64,000 bases of DNA, from contig NZ_CP126980.1 of the NCBI RefSeq assembly GCF_030252345.1, forward strand, positions 9,743,501 to 9,807,500, written 5' to 3'. The stretch comes from Actinoplanes oblitus (GTDB lineage: Bacteria > Actinomycetota > Actinomycetes > Mycobacteriales > Micromonosporaceae). This document shows positions 24,025 to 31,431 of the stretch, piece after piece. The notes beneath the pieces are model-generated. The model was given only the letters and a program-made list of their open reading frames with translations. It ran no database searches and had not been told where the DNA came from. Position 1 is the first letter of the stretch; each line of letters begins with the position of its first letter. The translations under genes and the position numbers were made by a program.

Positions 24025-24139
24025 CTCGCCGTGCAGAGCCGCGGGGCGTCCGGTCCGGTTCGTTGGGTGGGACCTGGGGAGGAACGACCACACCGATGAG
24101 GTGGACGCGGTCGCCCCGCGGAGCCTTACGAAGCAGAGC

Positions 24140-25132
24140 TTACGCCAGATTTGCCCGGGATGCACGTTGCGACACGAATGCCCGAATAGCGGCGGTGAGC
24201 ACGCCCAGGACACAGACCATCGCGGTCAGCCCGAGCAGGCCGATCGGCCGGCCGGTCCGCATCGGCTCGACCGCGGCCACCGGCTCGGCCGCCGGCGCGG
24301 CGACCGGGCCGTCCAGCGCCTGGACCGGCGCCTCGGCGCCGGTTGGCGAGGTGGCGTCCGCGCCGGTCACGGCGGTCACCGAGGCACGGTCGCCGGGGAC
24401 CAGGGCCTTGCGCTCACCCGGGGGCATCCCGGCGAACTGCGGGTGGCGTGCCGAGGTCGTACGCGAAGCCTTGTTCTTGATCTTTTGGGGTGTTTCGTGG
24501 TGTTTCACGGCGGTCTGGTCGGTCGCGGTCCGCATCTGATCGGCGGTCTGCCGCGCGGCGGACCTGTGCTGGGCAGCCCGGGCGGCGTCCGGCGAGTCGC
24601 GCAGCGCGCGGGAGCGCGACGACCGGGTGTCGGGGACGGCCGAGCCGGTGGCCGGGGAGAGGGCCGACGATCCGGCGATGATCGAGGGCAGCGTGTCGGC
24701 GCTGGAACCGCCCGGCACCGGGTCCGGCAGCGTGGCCGGGGTCGACGGGACCGCGGTGACCAGCATCGGCACCGGGTCGTCGCCGCCCGAGCAGTCCGGG
24801 GACAGCACGACCGGCGTGGTGCCGCGGCGGAAGACCACCTCGGCGGCGCCGTCGTCCGGGATGACGCCCTTGCGCGCGCCAGCCAGCTCCAGCCGGGCGT
24901 CGTGACCGGTCCGGTTGATCACGTGCAGGGTGCTCTCGGCGGGCACCGTCATCTTCTCGACGCTGGGCTTGGAATCGCAGCTCAGGCCGAGCATGCCGCC
25001 ACCGAAGGTGACCCGGCGGTCGCCTGGCTGGAGTTGTTCGGCGCTCGCCGTCCCGGAGGCGATCAGCGGCCCGCCGAAGATCAAGCCGCTGGCCACCAGC
25101 GCCGCCATCCGGTATCGGAACTGCCGCGACAT
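24140..25132 (-). CDS. secreted membrane-anchored protein of unknown function
   Basis: 330 residues from the ATG at 25132, with GGGGAGTGGTGC upstream. Residues 1-31 form a Sec signal peptide (basic MSRQFRYR, hydrophobic core, SGTASA end). A compact domain follows (about 32-110) with two Cys (LGLSCDSK and LSPDCSGG) and repeated short beta-like segments ([19 protein letters not shown]), reminiscent of a cupredoxin-like beta-sandwich without obvious copper ligands. Then comes a long Ala/Pro/Ser/Thr-rich stalk and a C-terminal helix ([24 protein letters not shown]) with a basic tail. The layout is that of an exported cell-wall-spanning anchored protein. No family recognised. Divergent from nfo. 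Confidence 0.75.
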   Translation of the reverse strand: MSRQFRYRMAALVASGLIFGGPLIASGTASAEQLQPGDRRVTFGGGMLGLSCDSKPSVEKMTVPAESTLHVINRTGHDARLELAGARKGVIPDDGAAEVVFRRGTTPVVLSPDCSGGDDPVPMLVTAVPSTPATLPDPVPGGSSADTLPSIIAGSSALSPATGSAVPDTRSSRSRALRDSPDAARAAQHRSAARQTADQMRTATDQTAVKHHETPQKIKNKASRTTSARHPQFAGMPPGERKALVPGDRASVTAVTGADATSPTGAEAPVQALDGPVAAPAAEPVAAVEPMRTGRPIGLLGLTAMVCVLGVLTAAIRAFVSQRASRANLA

Positions 25133-25263
25133 GCACCACTCCCCAGTTCGCCGCCGGACAGGAGCCGGCAATCGGTCAAACGTGATCGATGGGGCTAACG
25201 AGGCGCGGCGGAGGCCGGTGACGCTCGGGAGAAAGTGTCGGTCCCGCGTCGTAGGCTCGGGCC

Positions 25264-26040
25264 ATGCGCATCGGAGCCCACGTCGATCCCGCCGACCCGC
25301 TGGCCGAGGCCGCCGCTCGCGGCGCCGAGGCGGTGCAGTTCTTCCTCACCGACCCACAGGGTTACAAAAGCCCCAAGCCACGCGCGGACGCCGAGCTGCT
25401 GCGGGCGTCCGACGTGGACATCTACATCCACGCGCCCTACATCGTGAACGTCGCCTCGCCGAACAACCGGATTCGCATCCCCAGCCGCAAACTGCTGATG
25501 GCCCACGCCAAGGCCGCCGCCGAGCTGGGCGCGAAAGGCCTGATCGTGCACGGCGGGCACGTCGGTGCGGGCGCCGACCTCAGTGCCGGTTTCGACAACT
25601 GGCGCAAGGCGTTCGAGTACGCGGAGAACGACGGCGGCCTCCCCCTCCCGATCCTGATCGAGAACACCGCCGGTGGGGACAACGCGTGCGCCCGCCGCTT
25701 CGACCACCTGGCCCGGCTCTGGGAGGCGGTCGGCTCGTTCGGGGCCGGCTTCTGCCTGGACACCTGCCACGCCTACGCCGGCGGCGAGGACCTGGTCGGC
25801 ATCGTCGACCGGGTCAAGGCGATCACCGGCCGGATCGACCTGATCCACGCGAACGATTCCAAGGGTGGATTCGACTCGGGCCAAGACCGGCACGACAACC
25901 TGGGTAATGGGAGGATCGACCCCGAGTTGGTGGTCGCCGCCATCCGCGCCTCCGGTGCTCCCGCCATTGTGGAGACTCCGGGTGGGGCGGACGGGCAGAG
26001 TGCTGACATCGCCCTGCTGCGCGCGCGTTCCGGCGCCTGA
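25264..26040 (+). CDS. nfo: endonuclease IV (apurinic/apyrimidinic endonuclease)
   Basis: 258 residues, slightly shorter than E. coli Nfo. The enzyme cuts DNA 5' to abasic sites in base-excision repair. The TIM-barrel metal ligands are all visible: HAPYIVN, HGGHVG, the Glu in LIENTAGG, LDTCHAY, HANDSKG, DRHDNLGNG and VETPGG. Cytosolic. Followed after 21 nt by the large membrane-protein gene, so the two may share a transcript. Confidence 0.94.
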   Translation: MRIGAHVDPADPLAEAAARGAEAVQFFLTDPQGYKSPKPRADAELLRASDVDIYIHAPYIVNVASPNNRIRIPSRKLLMAHAKAAAELGAKGLIVHGGHVGAGADLSAGFDNWRKAFEYAENDGGLPLPILIENTAGGDNACARRFDHLARLWEAVGSFGAGFCLDTCHAYAGGEDLVGIVDRVKAITGRIDLIHANDSKGGFDSGQDRHDNLGNGRIDPELVVAAIRASGAPAIVETPGGADGQSADIALLRARSGA

Positions 26041-26061
26041 CGTACTGGTCCGGGGAGGGTC

Positions 26062-29000
26062 ATGACCGAGCAGCCGCAACCGCTCTCGACCAGGTCCGCC
26101 GGTGACGGCGCGGAGGCGCCGGGGCGGCGGGAGCCGAGGGGGAAACGGCTTTTCGGGATCTTCGGGTCTCGGCGGGCTGGGAAGAAGGCCGCGTCTCCGG
26201 CGCCGAGTGGGTCTTCGGGTGACTCGGAGAAATCGGGTGGCGAGAAGATCGGGCCGGAGGCGGAGCAGCTTTCGGCCGGTCGGCAGGTCCCGGGTGGCGG
26301 GGTGATGGGCGAGGCCACCGAGTCCGGGGCCGCCACGCCGGAGGCCGCTGGATCTGGGGCCGCCACGCCCGACGCCGCTGGATCTGGAGCCGCCGCTCCG
26401 GAGACCGCTGGATCTGGGGCCGCCACGCCGGACGCAGGCAAGTCGGGAACTGCCACGCCTGAGTCCGCCACGCCGGACGCCGCCAGACCGCAGACTGTCA
26501 AACCGGAAGCCGCCGAGTCGGGAGCTGCTAAGTCGGAGGGCACCGCGGCCGAAGCTGCCACGCCAGGGGGCGCTGCTTCGGGGGATAAGTCCGACAAGGG
26601 CGCTGGGTCGGCTTCGGGCGACAGAAAGACGGGCGGCACGGCCACGGTCCCGACCGGGAAAGATCCCGCCGCCGGGAAGCAGCCGACTGCGAAGGATGCG
26701 GGCTCGCCCGGGAAAGACTCCTCCGCCCCGACGGCAGCGGAGTCGGCTGCGACCGACAAGGCCTCGGCGGCCGCGGGCGGCTCCGGTGATCCACAAAAGA
26801 CTTCGGTCCGGGTGAAGCGGAAGCGCAAGGAACTGCCGGAGACCCGGCCACCGGGGGCGCCCGAGGATCCCTGGTCGGCCTTTGCCGCCATCGCCGCGGA
26901 CAAGCCGCCGGGACGGATCCGGCGCGGCCTGCGAGCCGTCTGGCGTGCGGTCGTGCACGAGTATGCGCTGGCCGCCTACATCTCCGCGGTCCTTGCCATC
27001 GGGCTGACCTGGCCGACACTGCGGTACCCGCTGCACACGCTGCCGCAGGATCTGGGCGACCCGTCGCGTCAGGCCTGGCAGGTGTCCTGGCTGGGCCACG
27101 TACTGCGGACGAACCCCGTCAAACTGTGGCAATCAAATGCCTACTTCCCAAACGGCAACAGCTTCGCGTACGGCGACAGCCTGCTCGGGTATGCCGCGTT
27201 CGGCCTGGTCGGGGATGGGCCGGCGGCGGCCGTGCTGCGCTACAACATCCTGTTCGTGCTGGCCCACGCGCTGCTGCTGTTCGGCGCGTATGCGCTGGTG
27301 CGGCAGCTCGGTGCTCGGCCGACCGGGGCTGCGGTGGCGGCGGCGGCCTTCGCGTACGCGCCGTGGCGTCTCGCCCAGGAAGGGCACCTCGACATCGTCT
27401 CGGCGGGAGCGATTCCGCTGGCCTTGGCGCTGTTGGCGCGCGGACACGGCTGGTCGATGCGGTATGGGTTCCGCCCGGAACGGCGCCGGGCCGGGTGGGC
27501 CGCGCTGGGCTGGTTGGTGGCTACCTGGCAGTTGAGTCTCGGCTTCTCGCTCGGGCTGCCGTTCGCGTATGTGCTCGGCGGCATCGTGCTGTTCCTCCTG
27601 ATGGCGGTGCCGGTCCGACGACTCCGGCGACGGCGGCGGGAGCAGCGGCAGAAGAAGGAGCAGACGGGGAAGGAGCAGGCCGGAAAGGAACCGGCTGCCG
27701 TGCCAGAGACCGGGGCAGAGACCGGGCCGACCACCAAACCAGCGGCCGGCACGAAGACCGAACCTGCCGCCGCCTCGGAGACTGGGGCAAAGGCGGGGCC
27801 GGCCACCACACCCGAAGTCAAGGCGAAGACCGAACCTGTTGCCACCTCGGAGGCTGAGGCAAAGGCGGGGCCGGCCACCACGCCCGAAGTCAAGGCGAAG
27901 GCAGACTCGGTCACCCCGGAGGCTGAGGCGAATGTCAGCCCGGCCACCACCCCGGGAGCTGGGGCGAAGACCGAGCCGGCCACCACGTCCGATGCGGGAG
28001 CGGAGGGTGGGCCGGTCATCGCGTCGCAAACCGGGACGAAGCCGGCCGAGGCCGGATCGCAGGCGGACAAGGCCGATGAGGCTGTCGGTGCTGCGGAGAC
28101 GAAGCCAGCTACGGACGATCCGGCTGCGAGTGGGCCGGGCCGGGCGGAGCCGGGCGAGGAAGCGGCCGAGAAGCAGCAGGCCGTGGCGCGTGATGGCGTG
28201 CCCAGCGGCCTGGAGATCCGCAAGGAACGGCCGGCCGGAACGAAAACGGCCGTCGATGAGGCCGCCAAGGGACCGGTCGGCAAGGCCAAACCCGCTGGCC
28301 CAACAAAGACCGGCACGGAGACCGGCAAGGCGGAGACCGGCAGTACGGAAACCAGCGAGGCCGGTGAAGCCGACAAACCCGCGCTGAAGAAGGGCAAGAG
28401 GAGAGTCGGCAAGACGCGGCCAAAGAAGACCGGGACGGGTGCCCGGCGGCCGCGGCGGGAGAGCCGGGCGGTGCTCGGCTGGCGGCTGCTGGTCACCAAC
28501 ATCCTCGGGGTGCTGTTCTTCCTCGGGGTCGGGGCGGCGATCGCGATTCCGTACCTGCGGGCGCCCGACTCGCCCACCCGCGGCGAGGAGATCGACTTCT
28601 TCTCACCACCGCTGCGCAGCCTGCTGATCGCTCCGGCCGAGTCGCGGATCTGGGGTGCCGCGCACGTCACGCCACGCGCCTCGCTGGGGTGGCCGGCCGA
28701 GATGTCGCTGCTGCCCGGCTTCGTGCTCTACGCCCTGGCGCTGACCGGTCTGCTGTTCTCGATCTGGCGATGGCGGCAGCGACTGGTCCTGGTGCTGGCC
28801 CTGGCCGCCGCGGTGATCCTGACCCTGGGCACCAACTTCTTCGGCGGCCGGTGGACCTACCTGCCGCTCTTCGGGCACTTCCCGGCCTCGTTCGACCTGC
28901 GCATCTCGGGCCGGTTGACGCTCTGGACGACGCTGCTGCTGGCGATCCTGGCGGCCGGGGCGATCGACGAGTTCGTCCGGCGGATCGAGCACTTCGCGGC

Positions 29001-29457
29001 GCAGCGGACTCCGCCGTGGCCGAGTCCGTGGCTGCGCCTGGCCACCCTCATCCCGCTGCTGCTGGTGGTCCTGGAGGGCTGGAACGCGACGGCACACCCG
29101 GTGGCCCCCGCCCAGCCGGCAGCGCTGCGCACCGTGGGCGGTCCGGTGCTGGTGCTGCCGACCGCCGCGCTCAGCGATCAGACCGTGCAGCTGTGGACCA
29201 CCTCGCGGTATCAGCAGGTGACGAACGGTGGCGGGATCGTCGCCGCCGCCAAGCAGGAGGAGCTGCGGCAGAAAGTCGCGTCGTTCCCCGATCTGGCGAG
29301 CATCCAGTACCTGCGGGACAACGGTGTCGGCACGGTCCTGCTGATCCGTTCCGAGGTGGTCGGCACCCCGTGGGAGCAGGCCGGTGACCTTCCGGTCGAC
29401 GCTCTCGGCATCCGCCGCGAGGACCTCCCCGACGCGGTCGTCTTCCGGCTGAACTAG
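26062..29457 (+). CDS. large polytopic membrane protein with two repeat-rich insertions (GT-C-like)
   Basis: 1131 residues. Residues 1-~290 are low complexity, with a 10-residue repeat (SGAATPDAAG type, five copies, DNA 26323-26472). A block of hydrophobic helices runs from ~300 to ~520, with GDPSRQAWQVSWLGHVLRTNP and NSFAYGDSLLGYA in its first outer loop. A second charged Ala/Thr/Lys/Glu-rich insertion fills ~527-793, with a 24-residue repeat (KAKTEP...ATTPEV). Further helices run ~803-1010 and a soluble C-terminal domain ends in VVFRLN. The helix layout resembles GT-C mannosyltransferase-like membrane proteins, but no catalytic motif is certain. Nfo precedes it by 21 nt. Confidence 0.7.
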   Translation: MTEQPQPLSTRSAGDGAEAPGRREPRGKRLFGIFGSRRAGKKAASPAPSGSSGDSEKSGGEKIGPEAEQLSAGRQVPGGGVMGEATESGAATPEAAGSGAATPDAAGSGAAAPETAGSGAATPDAGKSGTATPESATPDAARPQTVKPEAAESGAAKSEGTAAEAATPGGAASGDKSDKGAGSASGDRKTGGTATVPTGKDPAAGKQPTAKDAGSPGKDSSAPTAAESAATDKASAAAGGSGDPQKTSVRVKRKRKELPETRPPGAPEDPWSAFAAIAADKPPGRIRRGLRAVWRAVVHEYALAAYISAVLAIGLTWPTLRYPLHTLPQDLGDPSRQAWQVSWLGHVLRTNPVKLWQSNAYFPNGNSFAYGDSLLGYAAFGLVGDGPAAAVLRYNILFVLAHALLLFGAYALVRQLGARPTGAAVAAAAFAYAPWRLAQEGHLDIVSAGAIPLALALLARGHGWSMRYGFRPERRRAGWAALGWLVATWQLSLGFSLGLPFAYVLGGIVLFLLMAVPVRRLRRRRREQRQKKEQTGKEQAGKEPAAVPETGAETGPTTKPAAGTKTEPAAASETGAKAGPATTPEVKAKTEPVATSEAEAKAGPATTPEVKAKADSVTPEAEANVSPATTPGAGAKTEPATTSDAGAEGGPVIASQTGTKPAEAGSQADKADEAVGAAETKPATDDPAASGPGRAEPGEEAAEKQQAVARDGVPSGLEIRKERPAGTKTAVDEAAKGPVGKAKPAGPTKTGTETGKAETGSTETSEAGEADKPALKKGKRRVGKTRPKKTGTGARRPRRESRAVLGWRLLVTNILGVLFFLGVGAAIAIPYLRAPDSPTRGEEIDFFSPPLRSLLIAPAESRIWGAAHVTPRASLGWPAEMSLLPGFVLYALALTGLLFSIWRWRQRLVLVLALAAAVILTLGTNFFGGRWTYLPLFGHFPASFDLRISGRLTLWTTLLLAILAAGAIDEFVRRIEHFAAQRTPPWPSPWLRLATLIPLLLVVLEGWNATAHPVAPAQPAALRTVGGPVLVLPTAALSDQTVQLWTTSRYQQVTNGGGIVAAAKQEELRQKVASFPDLASIQYLRDNGVGTVLLIRSEVVGTPWEQAGDLPVDALGIRREDLPDAVVFRLN
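26323..26472 (+). repeat. 30-bp in-frame coding repeat
   Basis: Five consecutive 30-bp units encoding a decapeptide of the type SGAATPDAAG. The first three or four are nearly identical in DNA, pointing to recent slippage or unequal exchange. Confidence 0.75.
27760..28015 (+). repeat. 72-bp in-frame coding repeat
   Basis: About three and a half copies of a 24-codon unit (A/V-x-A-S-E...AKAGPATTPEVKAKTE) inside the second disordered insertion of the large membrane protein. Confidence 0.65.
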
Positions 29458-29458
29458 G

Positions 29459-29575
29459 GAGCGCGCATGACGAGCGGCACTAAAGAGGGCGCGCATGACG
29501 AGTCGCACTGAAGGAAAGCGCGCATGACGAGCCGCACTGGAGGAGGGCACGCATGACGAGCCGCAGACACGGGCG
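29459..29575. repeat. ~29-bp tandem repeat, four copies
   Basis: GCGCGCATGACGAG followed by an NCGCACT core recurs with ATG at 29467, 29495, 29524 and 29553 (spacing 28, 29, 29). It starts at the stop of the large membrane-protein gene. The repeated ATGs have purine-rich sequence in front but open no long frame. Confidence 0.8.
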
Positions 29576-29692
29576 AGAGACGGGTTCGCGGAAGCGGGCT
29601 GCCGACGCCACGTCGCCGAAGGGGCCGGCCTGAGGGCGTACCGGAAAGCGGGTGAAAGCGGAACCCGCGGCGGACCGGGAGCGAAACGCGAA

Positions 29693-29720
29693 GCGGGACA
29701 CACCGGAAGGTGTGTCCCGC
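29693..29720. terminator. bidirectional hairpin between convergent genes
   Basis: Perfect 12-bp stem GCGGGACACACC / GGTGTGTCCCGC with a GGAA tetraloop, between the plus-strand large membrane-protein gene and the minus-strand GT87 gene. Confidence 0.7.
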
Positions 29721-29733
29721 TGGGGATGGAAAC

Positions 29734-31188
29734 CTAGACCTTGGCCACGACCGGCGGCTCCGGCGGCAGCCCGACCGGCGCGACCGGCGCGACCGGCGCC
29801 TTGCCGAAGCCGAGCGACCACCGCAACCGTTGCACCCAGCCCTCATCCGGGCCGTCCACCGGCCCCGCGTCCGGGTCGGCGCCGCCATAGGTCTGCCGGA
29901 CCACGTCCAGCTCCGGCCGCCAGATCTCGCGGATCACCAGGCCGCAGAGGACCGCCACGGTGATCAGGCGCAGGGCTGACGCGAGGACGAAGGTGCCCTC
30001 CGGGATGACCGGCTTGCCGCCGGCGCCGATCAGCTCGGCGTAGAACGCGGCGAAGTAGCCGATCTCGGCGACGGTCCAGGCCAGGATCGCGCCCCACTTC
30101 GGGCGGGCCAGGACGATCAGCGGGACGAGCCAGAGAACGTACTGCTGCGACCAGACCTTGCTGAAGATCAGGAAGAACGCGACGACCAGGAAGGCCAGCT
30201 GGGCCAGGCGCGGCGGCTGCGGGGCGAGCAGGCCGAGCGCCAGCAGGCCGATGCAGGCCAGCCCGAAGAGCGCGTAGGTCACCAGGTTCAGCGTCGGCAC
30301 GTGGTCGCTGAGCCACTGGAACGGCCCGCCCCCGCTGCTGGTCCACTTGCCGTCGAGGTAACGCCCGACATACCAGAACGTGCCCCAGCCGACCGGCCGC
30401 TCCGAGTTGAGCCGGAAGAACCGCAGCCAGGCCTCGTGCTGCCAGTGCCAGACCGGGAAGTTGACCACGGCCCAGGCGACCACCGCGCCGGCCGCCGCGG
30501 CGAACCAGGACCGCAGGCGCCCGGAGCGCAGCGCAAGGATGAACAGCGGCCCGATGATGAACAGCGGCCAGAGCTTGGCCGCACCGCCCAGACCGAGCAG
30601 GACGCCGGCCCACACCGGCCGCCGGCGCACCCACAGCAGCAGGCCGATGGCGGCCAGGCCGATCGCCAAGAAGTCCCAGTTGACGGTGGCGGTCACCAGG
30701 AGGATCGGGGAGAGCGCGAAGATCGCCGCGTCCCAGGGCCTTCGCCGGCGCAACGCCAGGATCACCGCGACGGTGACCACCGCGAACAGCGACAGGACCA
30801 GCGCGTTGGCGTTGTAGAACCAGCTGCCCTGGTTGATGTCCGGGTGTTTCTCGCCGTACCAGTGCACCGGCAGGCCGAGCGCGCCCATGAAGTAACCGGT
30901 GACGACCGGGTACTCCACCTGGTGGTCGACATAGGGGACGGCGCCGTCGCTCAGGCCCTCGGCGTAGTAGAGGGCGAGCACGTCGGTGTAGCAGAACCGG
31001 GTGTACTGGACGTTTTTCTGCCAGTCGCCGTCCATGCAGGGCGATTTCTGCACCCAGGAGAACGCCAGGATCAGGCAGGTCAACGCCATGATGATCCGCG
31101 GGGCGGTCCAGAAGCGGCCGGGCCGGGCATCCGGCCGGGTCGCGTGCGAGCCGAGCGGCCCGCCGATGAGTTGCGACAGCCCCCGCAC
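29734..31188 (-). CDS. GT87-like polytopic membrane glycosyltransferase
   Basis: 484 residues with about eleven hydrophobic helices. After the first helix comes CMDGDWQKNVQYTRFCYTDVLALYYAEGLSDGAVPYVDHQVEYPVVTG, a long outer loop of the GT87 type (acidic residue, then Y-P before the second helix); later GLGGAAKLWPLFIIGP matches the GT87 AKLWP-type helix, and KVWSQQYVLWLVPL is a further family block. The tail (about 425-484) is cytosolic and Pro-rich. Probable transfer of a lipid-linked sugar; donor and acceptor unknown. The PBP gene lies upstream on the same strand behind a strong terminator, so this gene has its own promoter. Confidence 0.8.
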   Translation of the reverse strand: MRGLSQLIGGPLGSHATRPDARPGRFWTAPRIIMALTCLILAFSWVQKSPCMDGDWQKNVQYTRFCYTDVLALYYAEGLSDGAVPYVDHQVEYPVVTGYFMGALGLPVHWYGEKHPDINQGSWFYNANALVLSLFAVVTVAVILALRRRRPWDAAIFALSPILLVTATVNWDFLAIGLAAIGLLLWVRRRPVWAGVLLGLGGAAKLWPLFIIGPLFILALRSGRLRSWFAAAAGAVVAWAVVNFPVWHWQHEAWLRFFRLNSERPVGWGTFWYVGRYLDGKWTSSGGGPFQWLSDHVPTLNLVTYALFGLACIGLLALGLLAPQPPRLAQLAFLVVAFFLIFSKVWSQQYVLWLVPLIVLARPKWGAILAWTVAEIGYFAAFYAELIGAGGKPVIPEGTFVLASALRLITVAVLCGLVIREIWRPELDVVRQTYGGADPDAGPVDGPDEGWVQRLRWSLGFGKAPVAPVAPVGLPPEPPVVAKV

Positions 31189-31383
31189 GAAACCGTCCTA
31201 GGTCGCGGTCGAGGTGGTTGGTTCAGACCAGGACCGGCCGGGGCCGTCGGAGGACGAGGTCGCGCTGGGGACGTCGGGCCGATCAGGGGACGGTTGCGCG
31301 CTCATGTCTTGGCATCATGCCGCATGAACCTCGAAGATCGACGGCCGACCGGATACGGCGCACCGAGGGATACCCGAGGAAAA

Positions 31384-31416
31384 AACGGCGCCCACCTCAT
31401 CGAGGTGGGCGCCGTT
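31384..31416 (-). terminator. intrinsic terminator of the PBP gene
   Basis: 15-bp perfect stem AACGGCGCCCACCTC / GAGGTGGGCGCCGTT with a 3-nt loop. Read on the minus strand it ends in a run of at least six T, the best intrinsic terminator in the window, 15 nt past the stop at 31432. Confidence 0.92.
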
Positions 31417-31431
31417 CAGGTCAGGAGGAGA

